Source: Streptomyces sp. SM11
Lineage (GTDB): Bacteria; Actinomycetota; Actinomycetes; Streptomycetales; Streptomycetaceae
Reading direction: 5' to 3'
Assembly: GCF_002910905.1 (NCBI RefSeq)
Contig: NZ_NEUE01000098.1
Span: 1-64,000, forward strand
DNA length: 64,000 nt
The notes below the pieces were generated by a model, which saw nothing but the letters and a program-made list of their open reading frames with translations, was not told the DNA's origin and did no database searches. Both the position numbers and the translations under genes were made by a program. Positions 1-9,842 of the stretch are shown here, piece by piece (the stretch's first letter is position 1; every line of letters begins with the position of its first letter).

Positions 1-657
1 GTCGACAGCATCGCGGCGACCACTACCCGCACCGGCCTCACGGTCCGGGCCGAACTCGACACCACCGCCTATGAGACAGGAGTGAGGGTCAGTGACGGGC
101 AGATGACCGCCCTGCCGCTGAACCGCCACGACTGGCACGGCGACTGGAACTACACCCTCCGCCCCGAGGAGCACAGTCGGGACGGAATCCCTCCGATCCT
201 GCCCCAGCTCCAGCCCGGCCCCGGCCGCGCCTGGCTGGTCCACCCGGCTCTGACCGGCATGGACCAGCACCAGTGGGACCAGCTCGTCGGCGAGCTGGCG
301 GCAGCCCGCATGGCCCAGAGAGAAGAAGATCTCCACCAGCGGCGCGGCGGTGACCGGCAGAAGACTCCGGCCGTCGGCCTCTACACCGGCCGACGCCCCG
401 GCCTCACCCTCGTCGACCGGCTCCTGGCCACCCTCCTCTACGAGCGGCTCGGGCTCCCGCAGGTCGTCATCGCCCGCCTCTTCGCGGTCGCACCCCAGAC
501 CATCAACCGGCGCATCCGCAAAACCCACCAACTCCTCGACGAGATCGGGCACGTCATCGCCCCGGCCGAGCACCGCCTCGCCACCCTGGACGACCTCGCA
601 GACCTCGCCGCACACCTCGGCATCACCCCAACACCAAAGATCAAGACAGCGAGTTGA
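1..657 (+). CDS. ISAzo13-type transposase, C-terminal part (5' end outside window)
   Basis: The frame is open from base 1 and ends at TGA 655-657, so the start lies to the left of the window. The stretch NRHDWHGDWNYTLRP, followed by a C-terminal half containing TGRRPGLTLVDRLLATLLY and a helix-turn-helix-like segment (PQVVIARLFAVAPQTINRRI), is the pattern I associate with ISAzo13 (Rhodopirellula-type) DDE transposases. These catalyse cut-and-paste transposition. Only about 218 residues are visible, so whether the element is complete cannot be judged. No terminal inverted repeat was found just after the stop. Broken genes follow directly, which suggests the element or its deletions damaged this site. 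An internal GTG at 82 is not needed as a start. Confidence 0.75.
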   Translation, partial: VDSIAATTTRTGLTVRAELDTTAYETGVRVSDGQMTALPLNRHDWHGDWNYTLRPEEHSRDGIPPILPQLQPGPGRAWLVHPALTGMDQHQWDQLVGELAAARMAQREEDLHQRRGGDRQKTPAVGLYTGRRPGLTLVDRLLATLLYERLGLPQVVIARLFAVAPQTINRRIRKTHQLLDEIGHVIAPAEHRLATLDDLADLAAHLGITPTPKIKTAS

Positions 658-689
658 TAATCGGCAGGCCCTAACTACCCGGCCTTGGG

Positions 690-1048
690 TCAACTTCACT
701 TCCCGGTTCATCACGCGGGTGGACTTCCCCACCTATGCGGCCGAAGAACTTGTGCTGATCGCGGAGTCGTTCCTGCGGGCCCAAGGGGATGTCCTCACCG
801 ACGAGGCAGCGGTCGCGCTGCGCACGTCTTGTGACCTCGCCGTCGCCAGTGGGTTCATCGACCGACTCGGCAACGGTCGCTTCGCGCGGGAGTTCGGCCG
901 GAAGGCCGCCGCGGTGCGGGATCTGCGGATCTACGACCTGCACGGCAGTTCCGGAGTCCCGCCGCCCGACGAGGTCACCACGCTCCACGTCGGTGACGTC
1001 ATGGATGCGTACCAAGAGCTCACCCAAGGCGTTTCGCCGGACCGGTGA
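690..1048 (+). pseudogene. C-terminal remnant of an AAA+ ATPase (SpoVK/EccA/CbbX-like)
   Basis: The frame ending at TGA 1046-1048 encodes about 118 residues, including RVDFPTYAAEELVLIAESFL, LTDEAAVALRTSCDLAV and GNGRFAREFGRKAA. This resembles the small helical lid at the end of CbbX/SpoVK/EccA-type AAA+ proteins. Walker A, Walker B and the rest of the ATPase core are missing, and the coding similarity begins just after the transposase stop. It is most simply the tail of a gene cut by the neighbouring mobile element or a deletion. The family call rests on recognition of the lid pattern. Confidence 0.6.
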
Positions 1049-1207
1049 CTGAGCGGTTCCGGCCATTCGGCTTCCACGTGTGAGCGGATACAGCGACACC
1101 GCGACGGTGGCCTGACGAACACGCAGGTCAATCGAGGTCGGCTCGTTCCGGAGTCGGCCCCTCGCTGTTTCCCGGACTGGGATTTCGACTCGCCCTCGGC
1201 CGCTCGG

Positions 1208-1345
1208 CATGTCGATCAGCAGTGAACGGCGCCCCGCCAGCAGGGGGTGGACCGCGCCTTCCGTGAAGTGGGCGGGTGAGGTGGCGCCCAGCCCGTGGAC
1301 GTAGACGCGGGTGGGGTCCGCACCCGGCAGCTCGACCCACCGCAT
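1208..1345 (-). pseudogene. N-terminal fragment of an alpha/beta hydrolase
   Basis: Reading leftward from ATG 1345, the first 45 residues include VELPGADPTRVYVHGLGATS and LLAGRRSLLID, the usual opening of an alpha/beta hydrolase with its HGxG oxyanion-hole motif. After about residue 46 the sequence no longer resembles the family (no LLGHG-type continuation, no GxSxG nucleophile elbow), although the frame stays open to about 671. The gene has therefore lost its 3' part. It lies tail-to-tail with the AAA remnant, so the same rearrangement probably removed the ends of both. Confidence 0.6.
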
Positions 1346-1505
1346 CCGGTCACCGTTGGATGTCACCCTGGCGCTGCGCACCGTCCTGATCTCCCGTACT
1401 CGAAGCTCGTCGGAGGGCGAGGCTACTCGCCGCGCGGTCGGCTACCGTTCCATCCGTACCAGCGGATGTCTCCGACCCGCGCCGCCCTCCGAGGAGTTGC
1501 CCGCC

Positions 1506-1856
1506 ATGCCGCAGATCACCGTCGACTACTCCGGCACGCTCGACGCGGCCTTCGACCGGCAGGCCCCCGCGCTGGCCCTGCACCCGCTCGTCGTCGCCAC
1601 CGTCGACGCTCGCCTGGAGGCCTGCAAGACCCGTTCCCGCCGGGTCGAGGACTTCGTCGTGGGCGCCGAGACCGAAGGCCGAGCCGTCCTGCACATCGAG
1701 ATCGCCCTGCTCCACGGCCGCACCGACGCGACCAAGATCCGTCTCGCGGACTCCGTACTCGCTCTGATCGCCACCCAGGTCAAGCCGGTCGACGGCGTCA
1801 CCCTGCACTCCTCCGTCGAGATCCCCACCCTGGACGCGTCCTACCGGAAGCGCTGA
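1506..1856 (+). CDS. 5-carboxymethyl-2-hydroxymuconate Delta-isomerase family protein
   Basis: A 116-residue protein beginning Met-Pro-Gln-Ile-Thr. Proline directly after the initiator is the hallmark of the tautomerase superfamily, where Pro1 acts as the general acid/base after Met removal. The length and the pattern (ITVDYSGTL, LEACKTRSRRVEDFV, HIEIALLHGR) fit the CHMI family, which isomerises 5-carboxymethyl-2-hydroxymuconate in homoprotocatechuate breakdown. No other gene of that pathway is nearby, so the natural substrate is open. A GAGGAG element precedes the ATG. The gene stands alone, followed by about 200 bases without a recognisable feature. Confidence 0.7.
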   Translation: MPQITVDYSGTLDAAFDRQAPALALHPLVVATVDARLEACKTRSRRVEDFVVGAETEGRAVLHIEIALLHGRTDATKIRLADSVLALIATQVKPVDGVTLHSSVEIPTLDASYRKR

Positions 1857-2061
1857 CACACTCGCTTTCCGAAACAGTCGATGTGCGCTGCCCCCGCATC
1901 CCCTGTCCCCTGCATTCCTGTGTCCGGGCCCTTCCCTCGAAGTTCCGGGCGTGTTCCGGCGTGATCGACGCGTCCCGATCGTAGATCTGGCAGGGCAGAC
2001 GGTTCCGTCCGGCGTCTGAAGGGTACATAGCTGAATAGGTCCCCTTGGGGAGGCTGATTCG

Positions 2062-2499
2062 ATGCCGTGGTTCGCATGGCTGCTCGCCGCAGCGGCGCTC
2101 GGCGCCGCGGAGTTCTTCACTCTGACGCTGGTCTTCGGGTTGCTGGCCGGAGCGGCACTGGTCGCTGCCGTCGTGGCCGGAGTGGGCGTCGGCCTGCTCG
2201 GCCAGCTCGTGGCGCTCGGACTGGCGGCGGTGGCGGGTCTCGCTCTCGTACGTCCTGTCGCGCTGCGCCACATGGCGCAGGCGCCCTTGACACACGAGGG
2301 CAGCGATGCGCTGATCGGGAAGCGGGCCGAGGTCATGCAGGAGGTCACCGCGACCCACGGGCTGATCAAGGTCTCCGGTGAGGAGTGGACCGCTCGCACC
2401 CTCGACGAAAGCCAGGTGATCCCGGTGGGAGCGCTGGTGGACGTCATGGAGATCGAAGGCGCCACAGCAGTCGTGTACCCCCGCGAGCTCCTTCCGTGA
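2062..2499 (+). CDS. NfeD-like membrane protein
   Basis: 145 residues. Hydrophobic segments cover roughly residues 4-70 (two to three membrane spans), followed by a soluble C-terminal domain of about 65 residues (GSDALIGKRAEVMQEV through VYPRELLP) that matches the OB-fold of short NfeD proteins. These partner with SPFH proteins in membrane microdomains. The next gene, 29 bases downstream, is an SPFH protein, which is the classic NfeD-slipin arrangement and supports the call. The start is set by GGGGAGG about eight bases before the ATG. Confidence 0.85.
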   Translation: MPWFAWLLAAAALGAAEFFTLTLVFGLLAGAALVAAVVAGVGVGLLGQLVALGLAAVAGLALVRPVALRHMAQAPLTHEGSDALIGKRAEVMQEVTATHGLIKVSGEEWTARTLDESQVIPVGALVDVMEIEGATAVVYPRELLP

Positions 2500-2528
2500 A
2501 CGCCTGAACACGCAGCGAAGGAGGAAGC

Positions 2529-3644
2529 ATGGATCCGGTCGGCATCACGATTCTTCTGGCGGCGATCGTCGTGGTCTTTCTCGTGGCCGCCACCGTGCGG
2601 ATCGTTCCGCAGGCGCGCCGCTTCAACATCGAGCGGTTCGGCCGGTACCGCCGGACGCTGCAGCCCGGCCTGAACTTCGTCCTGCCGGTCGCGGACCGCG
2701 TCAACACCAAGCTCGACGTGCGCGAGCAGGTGTATTCGTCCGACCCCAAGCCGGTGATCACCGAGGACAACCTCGTGGTCAACATCGACACCGTGCTCTA
2801 CTACCAGATCACCGACCCGCGCGCGGCGGCCTACGAGGTCGCCGACTATCTGCACGCCATCGATCAGCTCACCGTGACCACTCTGCGGAACGTCATCGGC
2901 AGCATGGACCTGGAGGGGACGCTCACCTCGCGCGAGGAGATCAACGCCCGGCTCCGTGCCGTGCTCGACGAAGCCACCGGGAAGTGGGGCATCCGGGTCA
3001 ACCGGGTCGAGATCAAGGCCATCGATCCGCCGAACACCATCAAAGAGGCGATGGAGAAGCAGATGCGGGCCGAGCGTGACAAGCGCGCGGCCATCCTGCA
3101 CGCAGAGGGTGAGCGGCAGGCCAAGATCCTCACCGCGGAGGGCACGAAGCAGAAGGACATCCTGGAGGCACAGGGCACCCAGCAGGCCATGATCCTGCGG
3201 GCGGACGGTGAGTCGAAGGCGGTGGAGCTCGTCTTCCAGGCCGTCCATCGCAACAACGCCGACGCGAAGGTCCTGGCCTACAAGTACCTGGAGACGCTGC
3301 CGCATCTGGCACAGAGCGACAACAACACGTTCTGGGTCATCCCGGGCGAGCTGACCGAGGCGATCCGCACCGTCTCCACCGCGTTCGGCGACCAGTCGTC
3401 GGACACGGGACCGCCCCCCTCCGTGCGGCGCGAGGGCGCGGCCGCCGCCGACGTCGCGGACAGCGACAAGGACAATGTCGGGGTTCCGGAGATCGAGCCG
3501 AACTCGACGCTCGCGCTGGATGCCGTCGCCGCCGCCGACGAGGCCGCGAAGGAGGCCGCCGCCGCGGTGAGCGACGCCAAGGCCGAGGCCGAGGCCGCGG
3601 GAGAGACGCGGCTGCCGGGTCGGGGGCAGACGTCCGGCGATTGA
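2529..3644 (+). CDS. SPFH/band 7 (slipin-type) membrane protein
   Basis: 371 residues. An N-terminal membrane segment (about residues 6-26) is followed by the SPFH domain (about 25-185: RRFNIERFGRYRRTLQPGLN, PVITEDNLVVNIDTVLYYQI), then an Ala/Glu-rich helix with repeated AEGxxQAKIL-type units (about 185-240). The end (about 290-371) is acidic and alanine-rich, probably disordered. SPFH proteins oligomerise into scaffolds on the membrane and here should pair with the NfeD-like protein just upstream. A strong AAGGAGG ribosome site precedes the ATG. The 3' end overlaps one copy of a short direct repeat. Confidence 0.9.
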   Translation: MDPVGITILLAAIVVVFLVAATVRIVPQARRFNIERFGRYRRTLQPGLNFVLPVADRVNTKLDVREQVYSSDPKPVITEDNLVVNIDTVLYYQITDPRAAAYEVADYLHAIDQLTVTTLRNVIGSMDLEGTLTSREEINARLRAVLDEATGKWGIRVNRVEIKAIDPPNTIKEAMEKQMRAERDKRAAILHAEGERQAKILTAEGTKQKDILEAQGTQQAMILRADGESKAVELVFQAVHRNNADAKVLAYKYLETLPHLAQSDNNTFWVIPGELTEAIRTVSTAFGDQSSDTGPPPSVRREGAAAADVADSDKDNVGVPEIEPNSTLALDAVAAADEAAKEAAAAVSDAKAEAEAAGETRLPGRGQTSGD

Positions 3645-3679
3645 GGCGATCGAGCGGGTCGGGGCAGACGTCCGGCGAT
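3616..3679. repeat. Short direct repeat spanning the SPFH stop codon
   Basis: A 26-base unit at 3616-3641 (core GGCAGACGTCCGGCGAT) recurs at 3655-3679 with one G fewer in its G-run. The first copy encodes the end of the SPFH protein and the second lies between its stop and the next gene. It looks like a small slippage or duplication event. Confidence 0.75.
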
Positions 3680-3696
3680 CGAGCGACAATCGGCGC

Positions 3697-4278
3697 ATGG
3701 ACGTCGTCGGCATACTGGAGGCCGCGTCGCTGCTGGTACCGGAGAGCGTCGCCACCGACAGTGACATCACCGTCTCCGATGTCTGGGACTACCTCGCGCA
3801 CGACGAGTGGGAGGTGGCGCTCGACCTGCTCCAGGAACTGGGCGACGCGTGGACCGCGCCGGAGGGCTTCTGGGACGACTTGGCGCGCGCGGCCGGGATG
3901 CTGGGGTTCGAGCGGAGCCGGCAGTGGTGCTGGTGGCGGGAGACGGAGACGCGTTCCGGCGTCATTCGGGCCGATCTCACCCTCCGCCCCGCCGGCGAAG
4001 GGCCCCGGCGCACCCCGATTCCCGGTGGCGTGGTGCTGCGGCCGATGTGGGACACCGGTGACCGGGGGGACGGTGGTGTGCCCGCGCTGGACATCGCCCG
4101 GGTGTGGGTGGAGTTCGCGCGGGCGATCGAGCCAGGCGCTCGGGCTCCCGTGCGTCTGCTGCCGTTGAACCCTGCCCGGTGGACGCACCTCGTCCCGGGG
4201 GACCGGATCACGCTGTACGAGACCGCCGTGCCCGGCGGCACGGCGACGATCCTGGAGGTGACACCTCCGGCCGGGTAG
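3697..4278 (+). CDS. Hypothetical protein, 193 aa
   Basis: I do not recognise this family. The protein is soluble and acidic with many tryptophans. The N-terminal 75 residues look helical (VWDYLAHDEWEVALDLLQEL), and the last part (ITLYETAVPGGTATILEV) looks like a beta-barrel edge similar in pattern to translation-factor domain 2, a weak resemblance only. Third-base GC use is normal for the window, so it is very likely a real gene. It starts 52 bases after the SPFH stop and could be co-transcribed with it. Confidence 0.7.
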   Translation: MDVVGILEAASLLVPESVATDSDITVSDVWDYLAHDEWEVALDLLQELGDAWTAPEGFWDDLARAAGMLGFERSRQWCWWRETETRSGVIRADLTLRPAGEGPRRTPIPGGVVLRPMWDTGDRGDGGVPALDIARVWVEFARAIEPGARAPVRLLPLNPARWTHLVPGDRITLYETAVPGGTATILEVTPPAG

Positions 4279-4366
4279 GGCAGACAAGAGCCCGTCTCCC
4301 GGACCGACAGGCAGGCGGGCAGACGACCCAGACGGGCAGACGGCCTGCCGGGTACGACTCTCCGGC

Positions 4367-4421
4367 GGTGCCCGTCGTCGGCGGCTCGGGTTTCGGTCCG
4401 GTCACCCTGCCGACGGGCACC
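4367..4421. terminator. Possible bidirectional terminator hairpin
   Basis: Arms GGTGCCCGTCG (4367-4377) and CGACGGGCACC (4411-4421) are perfectly complementary with a 33-base loop. They lie between convergent genes (3697-4278 and 4432-4680), the right place for a shared terminator. The long loop makes this uncertain. Confidence 0.4.
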
Positions 4422-4431
4422 GCGTGCCCGG

Positions 4432-4680
4432 TCAGACCGCCAGCGGCACCGCGTGGATCTCGTCCGCCGAGTGGCCCGCGCGTTCGTGGACGCGCTGGAC
4501 CGCTTCAGCGGAGGGGGCCGTGGACAGGCAGTAGACCGTGCCGGACTGCGGGTCCGCCCAGGCGTGTTCGAAGTGGACGCCCTCCTCCTTCTCGATCGCC
4601 ACGTCGGCCGCGTGGGCCTCCTTCAGTTGATCGGACGTGATGCCCTTCATGCCCCGGTGGACATCCATGTACATGCCCAT
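4432..4680 (-). CDS. SCO4226-type small nickel-binding protein
   Basis: Starting at ATG 4680 the product is 82 residues: MGMYMDVHRGMKGITSDQLK, then HAADVAIEKEEGVHFEHAW and a short C-terminal region ending HAVPLAV. Length and sequence match the S. coelicolor SCO4226 family, small ferredoxin-like-fold proteins described as binding nickel. The upstream in-frame ATG at 4722 would add 14 residues not usual in the family, so 4680 is preferred. Its role in the cell is not established. It is convergent with the preceding gene. Confidence 0.8.
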   Translation of the reverse strand: MGMYMDVHRGMKGITSDQLKEAHAADVAIEKEEGVHFEHAWADPQSGTVYCLSTAPSAEAVQRVHERAGHSADEIHAVPLAV

Positions 4681-4752
4681 GACCCGTACACCTCCGGATG
4701 TGGGATGCGGCCCCTCTTCCATGCTGCACCTGATGCCGAGCGCGGGCGCGTT

Positions 4753-7467
4753 CTACCGTCCGCCCGTCTCCACCCGCAGCTCCGCGATCCCCGCCGGCTT
4801 CTCCGGGTCCTCCGAGCGGACCGTCACACGAACCTGGCGGGCCGTGTCACCCGCCAGGTAGGGGCGCCAGAAGCGGCCGTCGAGGGAGGTCTCCACGGTG
4901 TGCGGGACGCGGGCGATGTCGCTCCGGACGGGGGTGACCGAGGTGAGCCGGAGGGGCCTGGCACCCAGGTTCACCGTCAGGGATCCCTCCGCGCCGTCCG
5001 GGGACCAGGACGTCGCCGGGGCCCCGTCCACCGCCGCCTCCGCGTACCGGCCCGGGGCCTCGGAGGTCGCGGTCACCGGGCGGCAGCGTGCCGCGTCGGC
5101 CGTCGGCGTCAGGTCGGGGCGGCGGGTGGGGAGGGTCAGCGTGGAGTCCAGGCGGTACGGGCCCTTAGCCGTGTGGACCGTGAACGGGGTGCCCGAGGTC
5201 AGGCGGACCGTGGTCGTCCGGGGGCCGATCTCGACCTCGTACGCGGCGTCCCGGTGACGCAGGCCCTTCAACGTGACGCCCTCGTGGAGTTGGGGCGGCA
5301 GCGTCGGGTCCAGGCGTACGCCGTCCTCGCGGAGGCGCAGGCCTGTCAGGCCGTGCGTGAACACTTGGAGGAAGCCGCCCTTCCCGGTCAGGAAGTCATC
5401 GGCCGGGAAGCCCGACAGCGGGTCCTGGGCTCCGGACTTCTCACCGCGTGCCTCGGAGAACAGGTCGTACGGGCCCCGCAGATACGGCCGCACCGCACGC
5501 TGGAGATACGTGTACGCCGAGCAGCCCGGCTCCCCGGTCTCCGCCGCGTCGATCGCATGCACCGAATCCGTCATCGCCGGGCCGTCCGGGTCGGTGCGGG
5601 CCGCGTAGTAGTCCAGGGTGGCCGCCGCGGCGCCCGGTTCCATCGGCCACTCCAGCGGGTACGTCAGCAGGACCGCGTCCGCCTGCTTGATCGTGGAGCC
5701 GTTGTAGCCCGCGTACTGGAGGAAGACCTTCTTCCCCGCGTCGTACGGGATGCGCAGGCCGTCCGCCACCTCGTTCCAGCCGGCCGGCGGGCGGTGGCCG
5801 AGAAGGTGGGCCGCGCGGGTCGCGTTGCGCAGCGCGGTGGCGGCGACCGCGTTGGTGAAGACGCCGTCGTCGACGCCGTTGCTGTACTCGTCGGGGCCCG
5901 CCACGTCGTTGATGGAGTAGCTGCCGTCGGTGTTCGCCGTGGCGCGCGACTGCCAGAAGTCGGCGATGCCGCGCAGGAGCGGCCAGCCTCTCGCCGCCAG
6001 CCAGTCGCGGTCGCCGGTGGCGAGGTAGTACTGCCAGACGGCGAGCGAGACCTCGCCCTGGAGATGGTTCTGGGTCAGGCAGTGCGGCGGGTCCCAGCTC
6101 TGGCACTCGGAGTCCAGCCGGCCCCGGCTCGCGCTGGTCCACGGGTAGAACAGGCCCTGGTGGCCGTACTTCTCGGCGTTCGCGCGGGCCGCGCCCCGGG
6201 TGCGGTAGCGGTACTCGACGACCGAGCGCGCCAGCTCGGGGCGGGTGGCGAGCAGCCCCGGGAACATCCACGTCTCGGCGTCCCAGAACACCATGCCCGC
6301 GTAGTTGTCGCTGGTCAGGCCGGCGGGGGCGATGCTGTCGGAGGAGCCGCGCCGGGTGCTCGCGAGCAGTCCGTACTGGGCCGACCGCAGCCGGCCCTGG
6401 AGCTCACGGTCGCCCGGGACCAGCACATCGGCGGACCAGGCCTCGCGCCAGGCGGCCTCGTTCGCCGCGAAGACCCGGTCCCAGCCGCGCCGCGCCGCCC
6501 GGTGCGCCGCCTCGCGGGCGTCCTCGGCCGGGGTGCGGGAGGTCAGGGCGGTGTCGACGCCGACGTACTTCTCGAAGGTGTACGTCCGGCCCGCGCGGAC
6601 CGGGGTCGCCCTCGGGGGCGTACGGGCCTTCGGCCGCAGGGTCTCGACCACGCCCGAGCCGCGCCGCATCGCCTGCGCCACGGCCCCCTCGGTCCCGGTG
6701 CCGAGCGTGCGGAACGTGCCGTCCTCGCGCAACGTGATCCGGCGCGCGCCCCGGTCGTCCAGCCGGCCGGTGACCGTCGCGGTGCCGCTCCAGCGCGGGG
6801 TCATCCGCAGGCGTACGGCTCCGGTGTGGACGTCGGAGCGGTCGGCCAGGACGTCGTAGGTGAGGTCGGTCGCCCGGCCGTCCGCGGTCGTCCAGCGCAG
6901 TGAGGTGCGGACGAGGCCGCAGACGTGGAAGGCCGTCTGGCGGTAGTGCGAGATCCGGCCGGCCGGGGTGTCCGTGCCGAGGGTCTCCTTGCCGACGGCC
7001 ACGTCGATATTGGTCCAGCTCGGCAGCGCGGCGATCACCTCGCGGCCCTCGGTGACGGCCTTGTCCCGGGCGTAGAGCCCGGAGACGAACGCGCCGTCGT
7101 AGCGCGGCGTGTAGAGCGGCCAGCCGGTCTTCCCGCCGGTGGCCGCGTATCCGGCGCCGGTGGCGGGGACCCGGTGGCCGAGATAGCCGTTGCCGACGTA
7201 CGGGGCGTAGCCCTCCGCCTCCCCGACACGGGTGGATGTCGGAGACCAGGAGGTCCCCGGGGCGCCCTGACCGTCCGCCCGGCCGCAGGCGGGCACGGCC
7301 GTGGACGGGGACGCCGTCGGGCCCGGCACGGGGGAGGCGGAGGGGTGGGCGGGGCCCGGCAGCGGTACCGGGCCGGGGGACTCGGCCGCGTCGGCGAGGG
7401 GCGGCAGCGGTGCGATCAGGGCGGCCGCGGCCAGGGGCACGAGGACGGAGATACGCGAGAGGCTCAC
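4753..7467 (-). CDS. Secreted glycoside hydrolase family 65 protein (acid-trehalase-like)
   Basis: From GTG 7467 the product is 904 residues with a signal peptide (about 1-30: LVPLAAAALIAPLPPLADA). GH65 features include FWDAETWMFPGLL, GLFYPWTSASRG and the motif GPDEY at about residues 524-528, whose Glu527 matches the catalytic acid of GH65 enzymes. The last about 150 residues (ATSEAPGRYAEAAVDGAPAT) look like a discoidin (F5/8-C) sugar-binding domain. GH65 enzymes cleave or phosphorolyse alpha-glucosides such as trehalose or kojibiose. Export and the absence of sugar-phosphate enzymes nearby favour a hydrolase acting outside the cell. Longer upstream starts (to 7788) would bury the signal peptide and are rejected. 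Confidence 0.85.
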   Translation of the reverse strand: MSLSRISVLVPLAAAALIAPLPPLADAAESPGPVPLPGPAHPSASPVPGPTASPSTAVPACGRADGQGAPGTSWSPTSTRVGEAEGYAPYVGNGYLGHRVPATGAGYAATGGKTGWPLYTPRYDGAFVSGLYARDKAVTEGREVIAALPSWTNIDVAVGKETLGTDTPAGRISHYRQTAFHVCGLVRTSLRWTTADGRATDLTYDVLADRSDVHTGAVRLRMTPRWSGTATVTGRLDDRGARRITLREDGTFRTLGTGTEGAVAQAMRRGSGVVETLRPKARTPPRATPVRAGRTYTFEKYVGVDTALTSRTPAEDAREAAHRAARRGWDRVFAANEAAWREAWSADVLVPGDRELQGRLRSAQYGLLASTRRGSSDSIAPAGLTSDNYAGMVFWDAETWMFPGLLATRPELARSVVEYRYRTRGAARANAEKYGHQGLFYPWTSASRGRLDSECQSWDPPHCLTQNHLQGEVSLAVWQYYLATGDRDWLAARGWPLLRGIADFWQSRATANTDGSYSINDVAGPDEYSNGVDDGVFTNAVAATALRNATRAAHLLGHRPPAGWNEVADGLRIPYDAGKKVFLQYAGYNGSTIKQADAVLLTYPLEWPMEPGAAAATLDYYAARTDPDGPAMTDSVHAIDAAETGEPGCSAYTYLQRAVRPYLRGPYDLFSEARGEKSGAQDPLSGFPADDFLTGKGGFLQVFTHGLTGLRLREDGVRLDPTLPPQLHEGVTLKGLRHRDAAYEVEIGPRTTTVRLTSGTPFTVHTAKGPYRLDSTLTLPTRRPDLTPTADAARCRPVTATSEAPGRYAEAAVDGAPATSWSPDGAEGSLTVNLGARPLRLTSVTPVRSDIARVPHTVETSLDGRFWRPYLAGDTARQVRVTVRSEDPEKPAGIAELRVETGGR

Positions 7468-8163
7468 GGTACGAAGGTAGGGACGCTGTGGTGCCGTCGG
7501 CCCTCCCGCCGCGCAGGGCCCGCGCGCCCATCCCGCTTCGGGCGTCCGCCGGGCCGCCGGATGGAGCAGATCCCGCGTCCGTCGGGGGAGAGAGGCAGGG
7601 CCGGTATCCGGCCACGCCCGCCGCGCCGCGGTCCGTGGAGGAAGGGTCGCCATGCCCTCACGGAGAGATCGGCACGAGGCGGTCGGGCTTCGTCGGGACG
7701 GTGTCCGTGGGCGGGCGAGCGGGGTGCGGACCTCGCCCGGGGAGATCGCGAGGGCGGCGAACGGCAGGAAATCCTTCTGACGCCACAAGGAATCGGCCCG
7801 CTGGGAAAGCGCGTTCGGTCCGATGGCCCCGGCGGGGGTGCCGTTGCGGTCCCAGGGCCCGGCTGAGCGGAAAGCGGCAGGTCAGGGCGGTGCTTGCGGA
7901 TCGGGCCCGGTCCATGGAACAGCGGTGGGCCGCCGTGAAAGCCGGACGGTCAGGCGTAGAGAAGGTGAATGGAGCACGTACAGGCACCCTTGTGGGTTTG
8001 CCATGCATCGGTCAATCTTTCGCTGGCAGCAGGGCATGCGGCTCGCGTACGGCGCAGAAAACGGGGCGCCGGACGGCTGATTTGTCATGCCCCTGTCCGG
8101 AGCTGTCGTCGGCATGAAGCTCCGGTACCCCCCAGAGCACCGCCTATGAGGAGGACCCCTCAC
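7468..8163. other. Long intergenic region between divergent secreted-enzyme genes
   Basis: About 700 bases separate the starts of the divergent GH65 and subtilisin genes, so both promoters must lie here. I found no convincing coding frame, dre site or strong hairpin. The subtilisin ribosome site, GAGGAGG, sits at its right end. Confidence 0.5.
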
Positions 8164-9750
<1,587 letters not shown>

Positions 9751-9785
9751 GCGGACGGCGGCACCGGTGAACCACTGACACGACA

Positions 9786-9824
9786 GGGCTGGGGCGGTCG
9801 GGTGACAACCGACCGCCCCAGCCC
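9786..9824. terminator. Bidirectional terminator
   Basis: A perfect 16-bp stem (9786-9801 with 9809-9824, core GGGGCGGTCGG / CCGACCGCCCC) with a seven-base loop lies between the convergent subtilisin and chitinase genes. Confidence 0.9.
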
Positions 9825-9842
9825 CCTTGTGCCCGCCGGTTC

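Noticed and set aside
4453..6903. Long plus-strand open frame opposite the GH65 gene
   Set aside because: The minus strand encodes a coherent GH65 enzyme with signal peptide and motifs. The plus-strand product is low-complexity Arg/Val/Gly sequence typical of an antisense shadow.
7882..8163. Minus-strand frame in the GH65-subtilisin intergenic region
   Set aside because: No ribosome site, poor third-base bias and no recognisable pattern.
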